Origin: Microcaldota archaeon | GTDB taxonomy: Archaea > Micrarchaeota > Micrarchaeia > Micrarchaeales > CABMGC01 | Length of the DNA: 41,011 bases | Assembly (NCBI GenBank): GCA_021828295.1 | Contig: JAKASF010000006.1 | Coordinates: 1 to 41,011 of the forward strand | Direction of reading: 5' to 3' | Translations under genes and position numbers: made by a program | In this document: positions 14,452-22,242 of the stretch, in pieces | Numbering within the stretch: the first letter of the stretch is position 1 | How the letters are laid out: each line of letters starts with the position of its first letter | Notes under the pieces: model-generated | Told to the model about the DNA's origin: nothing | Database searches by the model: none | Seen by the model: only the letters and a program-made list of their open reading frames with translations

Positions 14452-15372
14452 ATGAACTTCCTCAGCGTGAATGACCTCTCAAGAGACCAGATGAATGAGA
14501 TATTCGACATAGCAGACGAGATAAGCCTCGGGAAGACCCTCACGTCGCTCAAGGCGGGATCTGTGCTCGCGCTGCTCTTCGAGAAGCCATCGACGAGAAC
14601 CCGGATCTCGTTCGAGGTGGCGATGGGAAGGCTCGGAGGAAGGTCCATATACGTGGACTCGAATACCTCGCAGATGTCAAGGGGCGAGACGGTATCCGAT
14701 ACTGCAAGGATGCTCAGCCTTTACGTGGACTTCGTCGCGGCGAGGCTGGACCACCATGGGGATCTGGTCGAGTTTGCGAACAGCTCCACAGTGCCGGTGA
14801 TAAACGCGATGACGGATCTGGAGCACCCCACGCAGTCGATCTCAGACCTTTACACGATCTCGAACGCCAAGAGGAAGCTGAAGGGGATACGGATTGCGTT
14901 CGTGGGCGACATAGCGCAGAACACGTGCAACTCGCTCATGCTGGCCGCGGTTAAGCTTGGTGCTGAGATGGCGCTCGTTGGGCCGAAGGACTATCCGCCG
15001 AACCCAGAGTACCTTACCAGGTCGAGAGAGTACGGGGTCGTGGACATCTTCGACACGATGGCGGACGGGCTCGCTGGGGCAGATATCGTTTACATCGACA
15101 GTTTTACTTCGTTGACCGACACCTTCGGCAAGGTCGACCAGAGCGAGGTTGAGAAGAGGAACAGGCTGTTCGCAAAGTACCAGGTAAACGCTGCGGCGCT
15201 CAAGTACGCTGACAAGGACGCGCTGGTGATGCATCCTTTGCCAGCATTCCGCGGGCGGGAGATAACGGCAGATGTGCTCGAGGGCTCGAAGAGCATCGTA
15301 TGGGAGCAGGCCAAGAACAAGCTGCTTCTGGAGCAGGCGATCCTGATGTTCCTGTCAGAAAAGAGCACGTAG
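14452..15372 (+). CDS. aspartate/ornithine carbamoyltransferase family enzyme, amino substrate uncertain
   Basis: The 306-residue protein has the carbamoyl-phosphate site STRTR (47-51), ARLDHH, HPTQ (125-128), the second domain with FVGDIAQNTCNSLML, YQVN (243-246) and MHPLPAFRG (260-268). STRTR and YQVN with the overall pattern point to ornithine transcarbamylases. The ornithine-binding SMG loop is replaced by SLT (220-222, in DSFTSLTD), MHCLPA reads MHPLPA, and HPCQ reads HPTQ. Aspartate carbamoyltransferase would need its own Arg/Gln loops, which I do not see. It could be OTCase, a relative acting on another amine, or a nucleoside-linked variant. ATG at 14452 follows GTGAT. Confidence 0.82.
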   Translation: MNFLSVNDLSRDQMNEIFDIADEISLGKTLTSLKAGSVLALLFEKPSTRTRISFEVAMGRLGGRSIYVDSNTSQMSRGETVSDTARMLSLYVDFVAARLDHHGDLVEFANSSTVPVINAMTDLEHPTQSISDLYTISNAKRKLKGIRIAFVGDIAQNTCNSLMLAAVKLGAEMALVGPKDYPPNPEYLTRSREYGVVDIFDTMADGLAGADIVYIDSFTSLTDTFGKVDQSEVEKRNRLFAKYQVNAAALKYADKDALVMHPLPAFRGREITADVLEGSKSIVWEQAKNKLLLEQAILMFLSEKST

Positions 15373-15395
15373 CTTAGATTCTGGCAGGATCTAAG
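15373..15395 (+). terminator. hairpin after the carbamoyltransferase gene
   Basis: CTTAGAT (15373-15379) and ATCTAAG (15389-15395) form a perfect 7-bp stem over a nine-base loop directly after the stop codon. No U tract follows at once. The next TATA-like box (CTATTTATT, about 15409-15418) lies just downstream. Confidence 0.4.
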
Positions 15396-15451
15396 ACAGA
15401 CCGAGTTAACTATTTATTCCTCACCGAACACATCTACCTCTGTAGAGAAGC

Positions 15452-16192
15452 ATGGTAAACTATCCAGTACTGGAAAGGAGGTACAAGGTAAGTGAGAAGA
15501 TAGACGAGACTCAGGAAGTGTTGATAATAGGCATGCAGCCTGACGACGGCAAGCCGAACGCCTTCGACCCTGGCATGTTCATGATGGTCTCGGGAATAGA
15601 CAAGCAGACAGGGCAGTCCCATTTGGCGAGAGCCGAATCGATAGCTTCTGATCCTTCTTCTGTGAACGTTGAATTCTTCGTGATAAAGAACCCTACGCAC
15701 GGTGATCACCTGGGCAGGTCGCACTTCAACGACGTGCAGATCGGCGACCCGTTCGTGCTGAAGGGGCCAAACGGCCAGTTCAGGTTCGACCCGGCCAAGG
15801 ACGGCAAGGTGCTCTTCGTGGCGGGCGGCACCGGGCTCTCGCCATTCATGTCGATGCTGAGGCACATGCGCGCGGTCAACGCTGCAGTAGACACGACAAT
15901 GCTGTACAGCATAAAGTATCCGACAGAAGTGATAAGGAAGGCAGAGCTGGAACAGATGGAGAAGAGCATGAAGCTGAAGCTTACAGTCACGGTCACCAGG
16001 CCCGCTCCGGGAGACGGGTGGACCGGGCAGACCGGGCACGTTGATGCGGCGATGATACATAAGTATGTTCCCGACCTTCCGGAGCGAATGACGTACGTGT
16101 GCGGCCCGCTTCCGTTTGTCAAGGCGGTCAAGGACGCACTCGCCGCTCTTAAAGTTCCCGCCAACAGGGTGAGCGCAGACGTCTGGGGATAG
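15452..16192 (+). CDS. FNR-like flavoprotein reductase (FAD/NAD(P)-binding)
   Basis: The 246 residues have the two-domain ferredoxin-NADP reductase fold: an N-terminal flavin barrel with RAESIAS (60-66) and GPNGQF (105-110), then the nucleotide domain with VAGGTGLSPFMSML (123-136), VCGPLPFVKAVKDAL and a final SADVWG. FNR proteins normally read RxYS at the flavin site, and here Tyr is Glu62. There is no C-terminal Cys cluster like that of PyrK, so a dihydroorotate dehydrogenase subunit is unlikely. It likely moves electrons between NAD(P)H and a ferredoxin or flavodoxin. It has its own promoter (CTATTTATT, about 15409-15418). Confidence 0.82.
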   Translation: MVNYPVLERRYKVSEKIDETQEVLIIGMQPDDGKPNAFDPGMFMMVSGIDKQTGQSHLARAESIASDPSSVNVEFFVIKNPTHGDHLGRSHFNDVQIGDPFVLKGPNGQFRFDPAKDGKVLFVAGGTGLSPFMSMLRHMRAVNAAVDTTMLYSIKYPTEVIRKAELEQMEKSMKLKLTVTVTRPAPGDGWTGQTGHVDAAMIHKYVPDLPERMTYVCGPLPFVKAVKDALAALKVPANRVSADVWG

Positions 16193-16193
16193 G

Positions 16194-16385
16194 CTAGCCT
16201 ACTATCTCGAACTCAAGGTCTACCGGAACGTCGTCAGGAACAGAGACGCCGTACTGCTCCTTTATTTTCTTGATAGCCAGCTCTTTGAACTCGCGCATTG
16301 TAGCCTTCTCGCTGGCTTCTACCACCACAGCGTAACTGAAGCCGCTTCCGCTGAGGGTCACTTTGTACTTCTTTTCTCCGACCAT
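16194..16385 (-). CDS. small unknown protein
   Basis: The 63-residue protein has alternating strand-like segments (KYKVTLSGSGFSYAVVVEA), a lysine-rich helix (MREFKELAIKKIKEQYG) and a strand end (VPVDLEFEIVG). This suggests a compact alpha/beta fold of the ubiquitin or KH size. It has no membrane segment or Cys. It is 16 bases downstream of the winged-helix gene on the same strand, probably in one operon, and its stop is one base from the opposing FNR gene stop. I do not recognise a family. Confidence 0.6.
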   Translation of the reverse strand: MVGEKKYKVTLSGSGFSYAVVVEASEKATMREFKELAIKKIKEQYGVSVPDDVPVDLEFEIVG

Positions 16386-16401
16386 GGGCTGCCCGCCAAA
16401 A

Positions 16402-16746
16402 CTAGCCGCTCTTCGGGCTCGCTGAAACGTTCTCTACTATGTTTTCGCACTTCTCCACGAGCTTCACAACGTCCTTAAGCTTCGGGTTTATCCCGTAGCC
16501 GAGGTCGTAGCCGCGCTCCGTGCGTATGTGCGTAGGCTGCAGCACATTGAGATTCATGGATAGGTTCCTGAGCGTGATTATCAGCGTCTTCCTGGTGAAG
16601 CTCTTGCCCAGAATCTGATAAAGCTCCCTGGTGGTCCTCGGCGACTTCTCCATGAGCAGCTTCAGAACGGCAAAGTTCGGCTTGCTCATCACTTTCCTGA
16701 TCATCCAGATGCCGTCCTCGCCCCTTTCTCTCCTGACCATACGCAT
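16402..16746 (-). CDS. winged-helix DNA-binding protein
   Basis: The 114-residue protein has a winged-helix core: SKPNFAVLKLLMEKSPRT, a recognition unit TTRELYQILGKSFTRKTLI and ITLRNLS, then a wing-like GYDLGYGIN. The C-terminal helix KDVVKLVEKCENIVENV may dimerise. It is probably a transcription regulator with unknown targets. Box A CTATTTAAAT (16763-16772) places the RNA start near 16743, so ATG at 16746 (or 16740) is the likely start, and the TTG at 16761 is too close to the box. Confidence 0.72.
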   Translation of the reverse strand: MRMVRRERGEDGIWMIRKVMSKPNFAVLKLLMEKSPRTTRELYQILGKSFTRKTLIITLRNLSMNLNVLQPTHIRTERGYDLGYGINPKLKDVVKLVEKCENIVENVSASPKSG

Positions 16747-16762
16747 TAAAGTCGACACCAAA

Positions 16763-16772
16763 CTATTTAAAT
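16763..16772 (-). promoter_or_regulatory. TATA-like box for the winged-helix gene
   Basis: On the minus strand ATTTAAATAG is a near-consensus archaeal box A about 22-25 nt before the ATG at 16746. Confidence 0.55.
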
Positions 16773-16864
16773 GTAAAGTTCACCCTGAAGCTAAGCGGTT
16801 GGAGAGCAGTAAAAACTGCGCCCTATGGAAAGGTATAAGAAGGTTGAGCGACACAAAGTAGCAT

Positions 16865-18400
16865 ATGTTTTACTTAAGTAAAAGATTAGAGACTTTAGTA
16901 AACAGATATCCAGTCCTCCACAAGCCGCCGGGCGAGCCGCGCCGTTCAAAAGCCGGGTTTTGGCTCGAGCAGGGGTATGGAGGAGAAGTTGTAGAGACCT
17001 TCGGAGGCCTTGTCCCAAAAGCTCTGCTAAAGAACGGCAACGGTTACGCGTACGTGGTGGGTTACGGACTGGACCGCATCTCCGAGCTGGAAAGAACATA
17101 TGCAGAGATGGCCAAGGGCTCTGTTGTGGACGAGCTTGCGGGAAGCGGAGAAGGCATAGGCATCGGACTGTTGGATTCGGCAAGACAAACTGCGAGGAGG
17201 AGCCTGCTGACGCGTATGGGCGAAGGGAGGGCCGAGTTTCTCTCGTACCTGATAGCACACGACACCGTAGGCTACGGACCCCTGAGCATACTGATGGAGG
17301 ACAGGAAAAGAATAGAAGAGATAGAGGTTAACGCGCCGTCAGCTCCGATAGCCATCTTCCATGCGGATTACGGCAGGTGCGCTACCAACCTTCGTTTCGA
17401 CGGCGAGAGGTCTTTCAGGCACAGCCTCAACAGGCTTGTATACGAAGCGGACAAGGAACTGGGCGAGGAGACGCCAATAATAGACGCACAGGTAGGGAAT
17501 GCAAGGGTGCATGCGCAGATTGCCCCGTATGCGCAGAGCGGGGCCGTGGCCTCGATAAGGCTTGCAGACAACAGGCTTGTTGGTTTTGATTATCTTCTGC
17601 GGCGCGGAACCACCGACGTCTCTGTGCTCGCATATCTGTGGCTGGCCATGGACGCCGGCATGAATATACTCATAGCGGGATCCCCGGCGAGCGGGAAAAC
17701 TACACTGCTGAGCGCGCTCTTCGGTTTTGTGCCGCGATCTGAAAAGGTGCTTACGATAGAAGAGGAGGTTAACGAGCTAAAGATCAAGCTTGACATAAAC
17801 AACAGCGTGGCCCTATACGGATCGGGCCTAGGGGGCAAGGCGAGCACCAGGGACCAGATAATAAACGCGCTGCGCATGAGACCCGACAGGCTCGTCATCG
17901 GGGAGGTGCGCGGCGCCGAGACGCGCGACCTGTTTTCGGGAGCCAACCTCGGCATACCCTTCATAACAACCATGCACAGCAACGAGGGCGGGATCGAGAT
18001 AGTCAAGAAGCTCATGGTCAAGCCCATGGATGTTGATGCGCGTTCTCTGAACTGTCTGGACTTGGCGCTCTACATGAAGCACGTGGGCCTGTCGAAACGC
18101 GTGCTCGGCGAGGTCTACGAGTACAGATGGCTCAGCAGGGCCGAGACCGAAGGCATCGGCACAGTAATAGAGGGGAACGACTCTGTAGATGTGGGTTGCA
18201 TCGTAAGCGGTGGGAAACTTGATTTCGGGGCGCTGCGGGGCTCGAAGGTGATTGCGGCCTACTCGAGAAAGGCCGGCGTTAGCGGCGCGCTTGCGCTGGG
18301 GGAGGTGGAACGAAGGGGCGAGTTCCTCAGGATACTGACTGAAAGCTGCACAGGCTCCAGGGAGATTCTTGACAGGTTGCAGGGATACGAATGCGCGTAG
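16865..18400 (+). CDS. type IV pilus/archaellum-like secretion ATPase
   Basis: The 511-residue protein belongs to the GspE/FlaI/VirB11 family. The N-terminal domain (about 1-230) includes VGYGPLSILMED and RKRIEEIEVN. Walker A is GSPASGKTT (272-280), the Asp-box region TIEEEVNELK, Walker B RLVIGEVRGAE (342-352) and the His box TTMHSN (368-373). It powers pilin assembly or secretion as a cytoplasmic hexamer. GTATAAG (about 16835-16841) lies about 26 nt before the ATG. The end overlaps the start of the first platform gene by ten bases. The C-terminal 80 residues are unusual beyond the usual ATPase core. Confidence 0.92.
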   Translation: MFYLSKRLETLVNRYPVLHKPPGEPRRSKAGFWLEQGYGGEVVETFGGLVPKALLKNGNGYAYVVGYGLDRISELERTYAEMAKGSVVDELAGSGEGIGIGLLDSARQTARRSLLTRMGEGRAEFLSYLIAHDTVGYGPLSILMEDRKRIEEIEVNAPSAPIAIFHADYGRCATNLRFDGERSFRHSLNRLVYEADKELGEETPIIDAQVGNARVHAQIAPYAQSGAVASIRLADNRLVGFDYLLRRGTTDVSVLAYLWLAMDAGMNILIAGSPASGKTTLLSALFGFVPRSEKVLTIEEEVNELKIKLDINNSVALYGSGLGGKASTRDQIINALRMRPDRLVIGEVRGAETRDLFSGANLGIPFITTMHSNEGGIEIVKKLMVKPMDVDARSLNCLDLALYMKHVGLSKRVLGEVYEYRWLSRAETEGIGTVIEGNDSVDVGCIVSGGKLDFGALRGSKVIAAYSRKAGVSGALALGEVERRGEFLRILTESCTGSREILDRLQGYECA

Positions 18401-19047
18401 GGACTGGGAAGTTGGTCATTGACGTGATGTGTACAGAGGTAATGGCTATGGCCATAGCCGCACTCATCTACTATGCGGGGGGCTTAGGGAGCGCATTGCA
18501 GCTTGCAGCGCTCGTTGCGGCGAGCACAATATCGGTATCTGCAGTGAGCATTATGCTCTCTGCTAACAGGAAGGCGTACCGGCAAAGGACCGAAGGTGAA
18601 GAGTTTTTCCGTTACCTGCATTCGGTCGTGTATCGCAAGCGGCGTGGAGGGGCGTATGCCAAGGCGGCCCTTGCAGCGGCGCGAAGCATCAGATATGCGG
18701 CCCTGAGGGAAAAGGTGCTGCGCAGCATAATGCGCGGTTTCATGGAGCCGCGGGCGCTCGACGGAGAGATGGGAAGCAGGAGATGGGCGGCGTCTGAAAT
18801 AGAGAAGCACGAAAGGCTGGTGGGGGCGCGAAGGGCTGCGGTGGAAGAGGCAGCCCAGAGGTATGCGACGTTCAACATGTTCATAAGCACCGTGCTGCCG
18901 TCATTCATGATCTTCGCTTTCATAGGAAGCAGCGTGCTCTCGAGCGCTTCTTTCAGCATCGTCGCTTTCTCTGCGACGCTTCTGCTTGCCGTGCCGTTCT
19001 TCTACTCTCTCGGAAACCTGCTCATGTGGAGGCGTTTGTCTGTTTAG
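18391..19047 (+). CDS. T2SF/TadC-like platform membrane protein, first part
   Basis: The 218 residues have two hydrophobic helices (about 14-55), a cytoplasmic helical domain (about 62-160; EGEEFFRYLHSVVYRKRRGG, AALAAARSIRYAALREKVL) typical of T2SF proteins, then two more helices (about 165-213). In archaeal FlaJ and TadC proteins this unit is followed by a second T2SF domain in the same chain. Here a TAG ends the ORF and the second domain follows in another frame. It should form the membrane platform with the ATPase at 16865. Confidence 0.75.
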   Translation: MRVGTGKLVIDVMCTEVMAMAIAALIYYAGGLGSALQLAALVAASTISVSAVSIMLSANRKAYRQRTEGEEFFRYLHSVVYRKRRGGAYAKAALAAARSIRYAALREKVLRSIMRGFMEPRALDGEMGSRRWAASEIEKHERLVGARRAAVEEAAQRYATFNMFISTVLPSFMIFAFIGSSVLSSASFSIVAFSATLLLAVPFFYSLGNLLMWRRLSV

Positions 19048-19051
19048 AAGC

Positions 19052-19678
19052 GTGAATAGGAAGCGCGTGGACGATGGTAGTGTCGTGTCGCTAGCATCGG
19101 ATATGCTGTCGCGCTGTGATTCGCACGGCTCTGTGTCTAGGGCGTTCGACGAGCTGGCTGACCGTACCCCTGCTCTAAGGGGTGCGGCCTCGAGTCTGAA
19201 ACTGACCGGCTCCGTTGACAGCGATAAGAACGAGAACCTAGGAAACGAGTTCCTTTCGAGGTTTATAGGGATTGTCGCTTCCGGCTACGCCGATGGCGCT
19301 GACATAAAGAAGCCTTTGGCGGCCTTCAGAGACGAACTGGAACGGGACATTGCCGCCAGGGCGCGGTTCAAGGCGAAGGTCGGCGGCTCTGCGGCGCTGA
19401 TATACATGGGCATGGGCGTCTTCTTCCCGCTCTTCTCAGGGATAAGCTCGATAGTGCTAACGACATCCCTGGGTGCGGCGGGCAGCGGCTCCGCTGTGCT
19501 CGGGACATGCTTCATTGCGGTTTCGATAGTCTACGCTGCGATGACACTTTACCTTTCTGCGGCATTTGCGCACCCGGAAAGGAACGCGAAAGCGAACCTG
19601 TTCTCCACGGCTCCCTATATTGCGATGGCCGCGGCTGTGGCCCTGCTTACAAAAACTTACCTATCTGGCGTTTTATGA
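19052..19678 (+). CDS. T2SF/TadC-like platform membrane protein, second part
   Basis: The 208-residue protein starts with a cytoplasmic domain (about 1-110; LASDMLSRCDSHGSVSRAFD, NEFLSRFIGIVASGYADGAD, DELERDIAARARFKAKVGG), followed by three or four hydrophobic helices to the end. It is the expected second half of a FlaJ/TadC platform protein. GTG at 19052 is the first reasonable start, four bases after the stop of the first part, with TGGAGG at 19026-19031 as a distant SD. It is in the +1 frame relative to the first part, so the pair is either two coupled genes or one gene split by a frameshift. Confidence 0.7.
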   Translation: MNRKRVDDGSVVSLASDMLSRCDSHGSVSRAFDELADRTPALRGAASSLKLTGSVDSDKNENLGNEFLSRFIGIVASGYADGADIKKPLAAFRDELERDIAARARFKAKVGGSAALIYMGMGVFFPLFSGISSIVLTTSLGAAGSGSAVLGTCFIAVSIVYAAMTLYLSAAFAHPERNAKANLFSTAPYIAMAAAVALLTKTYLSGVL

Positions 19679-19687
19679 GGTGAAACA

Positions 19688-19954
19688 ATGAGAAGCATAA
19701 GAGAGACGGCATATGGGCTCCTGCCCGCCAGCGCTGTTGGTTTGTTTGCGTTGGCAAGGAGCAAGAAGGCGCAGGGCTCCCTGGAGTACATAATGATGGT
19801 CGCGGCAGCGAGCATCGTCATCGTGCTCGCCCTGGCGATGGTGGTGAAGCTGAGGGGAGCTGTTGTGAGCAACGTGACTGTGAACGGAACGAGCGAGGGC
19901 ATCGCCGCCGCCATAGGCAACGAGCTCGGCTCGCTGACGACCAACGGCGTATAG
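19688..19954 (+). CDS. archaeal pilin with class III signal peptide
   Basis: The 88-residue protein has a 28-residue basic leader ending in SKKA, then QGSLEY (29-34) and a hydrophobic helix (MMVAAASIVIVLALAMVV). Such Q-x-S-x-E-Y pilins are cut before the Gln by EppA-type prepilin peptidases. The mature pilin is short, about 60 residues, and has one predicted N-glycosylation region (NVTVNGTS). The leader is long for this class. SD-like GAGGTGAAA precedes the ATG. The gene lies in an operon with the ATPase and platform genes. Confidence 0.85.
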   Translation: MRSIRETAYGLLPASAVGLFALARSKKAQGSLEYIMMVAAASIVIVLALAMVVKLRGAVVSNVTVNGTSEGIAAAIGNELGSLTTNGV

Positions 19955-19955
19955 G

Positions 19956-20330
19956 ATGAAGGCGCAGCTCTCGCTGGAGCTGCTGCTCTACGCTGCGCTA
20001 GCTGGGTTATCGCTGCTCTTCGCTCTTGGTGCGGTCGGCGAAGCGGGCGGGCGGCTTGGGGAGAGCGTGGCCTCCTTCCAGATATCCCAGCTCGTGTACG
20101 CGCTGAACTCGGCGATGCTGAACGGAGGCCAGAGCTCTGGGAGCTTCTACCTGCCAGCGGGGCTCTGCGGGGCCACGATATCGGGAGACGTACTCCATGA
20201 CTACGGCCACGATTTCTACCTGAGCTCTGCAGCGAATGCGTCTCCGGGACTTTTCTGCCCAGACGGTGTCCAGGCAACGCTCACACTGTCAATTGTAAAC
20301 GGAGCGTATAGAATAAGCCGCGGCGCCTAG
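19956..20330 (+). CDS. second pilin-like protein with very short class III signal
   Basis: The 124-residue protein begins MKAQLSLELLLYAALAGLSL. The QLSLEL sequence at 4-9 fits the QxSxE signal, leaving a leader of only three residues, followed by a hydrophobic helix. The mature part has two Cys (near AGLCGAT and GLFCPDG) that could form a disulfide, and it is rich in Ser, Gly and Ala. It is likely a minor pilin or adhesive tip subunit. It starts one base after the first pilin's stop. Its TAG lies in the CTAG at 20327-20330 shared with the opposing gene. Confidence 0.75.
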   Translation: MKAQLSLELLLYAALAGLSLLFALGAVGEAGGRLGESVASFQISQLVYALNSAMLNGGQSSGSFYLPAGLCGATISGDVLHDYGHDFYLSSAANASPGLFCPDGVQATLTLSIVNGAYRISRGA

Positions 20331-20905
20331 CCGGTGCGCCTGCCCGCACGCAGGGCAGCGTTCCTGCCTGTCGCAGAGCGGTCAACAGCAGCTATGGCGC
20401 AAGCCTCGCGTGCAGCGCGCGACAACGCCGGCATCGCCTCGGGAATCTTCTCCTGCAGCACGAACAGCTCGAGCTTGTTGTGGAGCGTGAAGAACGCACC
20501 GACCCTCGCTGACATCTCCTCTGGATCTCCGGGTTGCTTCCCCGTGACGTCGGTATCGTGTATCATGCCTACAAGGCCACCGCCCTGAACCCCGTTGACT
20601 ATCATGCAGAAAGCCATCACCTCGAACTTGTCATCGCTTGTCGAGCTCATCTTCAACCCGCACCTGCCGAACGCTTCCTTGATCTTAGCATATTTTTGGT
20701 CGTGCCCGTCGACGTACGAGCTTGCCTTGTCCCCGCCTCCAGATAGGTCTATGTTAAGCGGTATCTCTGCGTGCAGGAATCCGTGCTCGGGGCTGTCGAT
20801 CAGGTAGACATCGGAGTACCCAAGCGCCTTGAGCTCCTTTGACAGCGCGTTGGCTGCGGCTTTCTTAGCGTCCTTCCTGAATCTTAGACCCTGAATGCCA
20901 CCCAT
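20327..20905 (-). CDS. unknown cytoplasmic protein
   Basis: The 192-residue protein has a basic N-terminus (GGIQGLRFRKDAKKAAANAL), a region that looks like a strand-turn-strand core (YSDVYLIDSPEHGFLHAEIP), and a middle with CGLKMSSTSDDKFEVMAFCMIVNG followed by a C-terminal helical region (EKIPEAMPALSRAAREAC). It has no membrane or metal motifs, and I do not recognise it. It starts at ATG 20905 and shares a stop-site CTAG with the pilin gene. Confidence 0.6.
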   Translation of the reverse strand: MGGIQGLRFRKDAKKAAANALSKELKALGYSDVYLIDSPEHGFLHAEIPLNIDLSGGGDKASSYVDGHDQKYAKIKEAFGRCGLKMSSTSDDKFEVMAFCMIVNGVQGGGLVGMIHDTDVTGKQPGDPEEMSARVGAFFTLHNKLELFVLQEKIPEAMPALSRAAREACAIAAVDRSATGRNAALRAGRRTG

Positions 20906-21081
20906 CGCTATCTGCGCAAGCCGACCTTAGTCGCCTTCTGTTAAAGGATATTGGGGGCAAAGTCATTAATAAAGATTAGCGTTACCCGGCTCGACGATGA
21001 GCGAAGAGATGGCAGATCAACGTATTCGAACACAAGCCGTATAAATGTGGAATGCATAGAGAGAAGCGGGGAAGACATTAA

Positions 21082-21255
21082 GAGAGAGGTGAGCCTACGG
21101 GGGAGTATGGCACACCCGAAGCGCAGCGCACACGGGGCGCGAAACAGCAGATAGCACAGCTCTGTAGTGAGCGGCTAGGGGAGCTTAAGAAGGAACTGAG
21201 ATGCGGCGACCGCAAGGTAAGCGACAACAAAACGCTCGCGAAGTTCACCTATGCC
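21082..21255 (+). other. in-frame upstream coding extension of the next gene without a usual start codon
   Basis: In the frame of the gene at 21256 the sequence is open from 21082 and reads as protein (TRGAKQQIAQLCSERLGELK, then DNKTLAKFTYAMG). It has no ATG, GTG or TTG. In the frame one base off, GTG at 21089 and ATG at 21107 (after GGGGGAG) occur and stop at 21152-21154. A one-base shift near 21110-21120 (CACCC) would join MAHP to EAQRTRGAKQQ. The true gene therefore probably starts at 21107 or 21089 with a frameshift, or the assembly lacks one base. Confidence 0.5.
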
Positions 21256-22203
21256 ATGGGGCTTGCGGGAGTGGAGCCCGACGGCGTCGAGGTGCCTACG
21301 AAGAAGCTCAACGACATGGTCAAGAGAGAAGTGGCCGAGCTGAAGCTCAGGCTGCTAGGCGGCCGCATAGAGGAGAAGGAAACCAGGAGAGCGGTGGAGG
21401 CGCTTGTAGAGTACGTTGAGAAGTATCTGAAGAAGAGGGAGTGGAAGGCGCTCGTGTTGACGCTCGACGAGGCCAACCCGGGGCTCAGGATTGGGCCGGA
21501 CCTCGCCAGGGCGCTCCTGCTTGGCAGAGATCCTGATGAGGCGGTACGCCAATACAAGAAGGAGACTGCAGATGCAGCCAAGACCGCAAACTACATATTC
21601 AAGGCCAACGTGGTGAGCTACTTCATCGACGGGGTCCCGAAGAAGGGGCCCGAGTACTTCACGCCGCTGCTGGAGAGCGAGATCGACTGGGACACGGGAG
21701 AGGTGAAGGGCAAGTATCTCTTCGTGATGCTCAAGTACAACGTGGATACGTGCGTAAACGGCAAGTTCATACGCGTGGCAAACATGACACTCAACCCCAA
21801 CCCGGAACACGAGGGGTTTGGCTTCTGGATGAGGTACGACGACAAGGGCGTGCTGAAGGTGGTGGCCGACGCAAGCAGGCTTCACTGGGAGAGGTACTGG
21901 ATTCCAGACGAGCAGCTCAAGAAGACTGGCAGAGGGGAAAGGATGGTTACCGCCATAGCAGACAGCGACACCGTCGTGCTGGGCCACGGGAACACGTTCG
22001 TGACCAAAAGCCCGCTTCTTGCTTACTTCACCGTATACAAGCTCAACAAGGACCTGCACGCGGATATATTCAGGGACGGGGACCTGGCGATGCTGCTCGG
22101 GGGCGCGGAGAAATGGTACAACGAGGGCGCCAGATACGATATTCCGGAGCAGGTGGCGATGGACGCCACCAAGAACGACGCGCTCAAAACCAAGCTCAGG
22201 TAG
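21256..22203 (+). CDS. unknown protein (gene probably begins upstream)
   Basis: The first in-frame ATG gives 315 residues, but coding clearly continues upstream (see 21082-21255). The N-terminal half is helical and charged (KKLNDMVKREVAELKLRLL, EEKETRRAVEALVEYVEKYL). The C-terminal half is strand-rich with aromatic residues (KYLFVMLKYNVDTCVNGKF, EGFGFWMRYDDKGVLKVV, LLAYFTVYKLNKDLHADIF). It has no signal peptide or membrane segment, and I do not recognise a family. The gene has its own promoter region (GTATAAATG, about 21039-21047). Confidence 0.65.
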   Translation: MGLAGVEPDGVEVPTKKLNDMVKREVAELKLRLLGGRIEEKETRRAVEALVEYVEKYLKKREWKALVLTLDEANPGLRIGPDLARALLLGRDPDEAVRQYKKETADAAKTANYIFKANVVSYFIDGVPKKGPEYFTPLLESEIDWDTGEVKGKYLFVMLKYNVDTCVNGKFIRVANMTLNPNPEHEGFGFWMRYDDKGVLKVVADASRLHWERYWIPDEQLKKTGRGERMVTAIADSDTVVLGHGNTFVTKSPLLAYFTVYKLNKDLHADIFRDGDLAMLLGGAEKWYNEGARYDIPEQVAMDATKNDALKTKLR

Positions 22204-22208
22204 TGCTA

Positions 22209-22217
22209 TTTATACAT
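22209..22217 (+). promoter_or_regulatory. TATA-like box for lemA
   Basis: TTTATACAT lies about 28 nt before the ATG at 22243, consistent with a leaderless or nearly leaderless transcript. Confidence 0.5.
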
Positions 22218-22242
22218 ATAACGCCTATTCTGATTGATTGCT

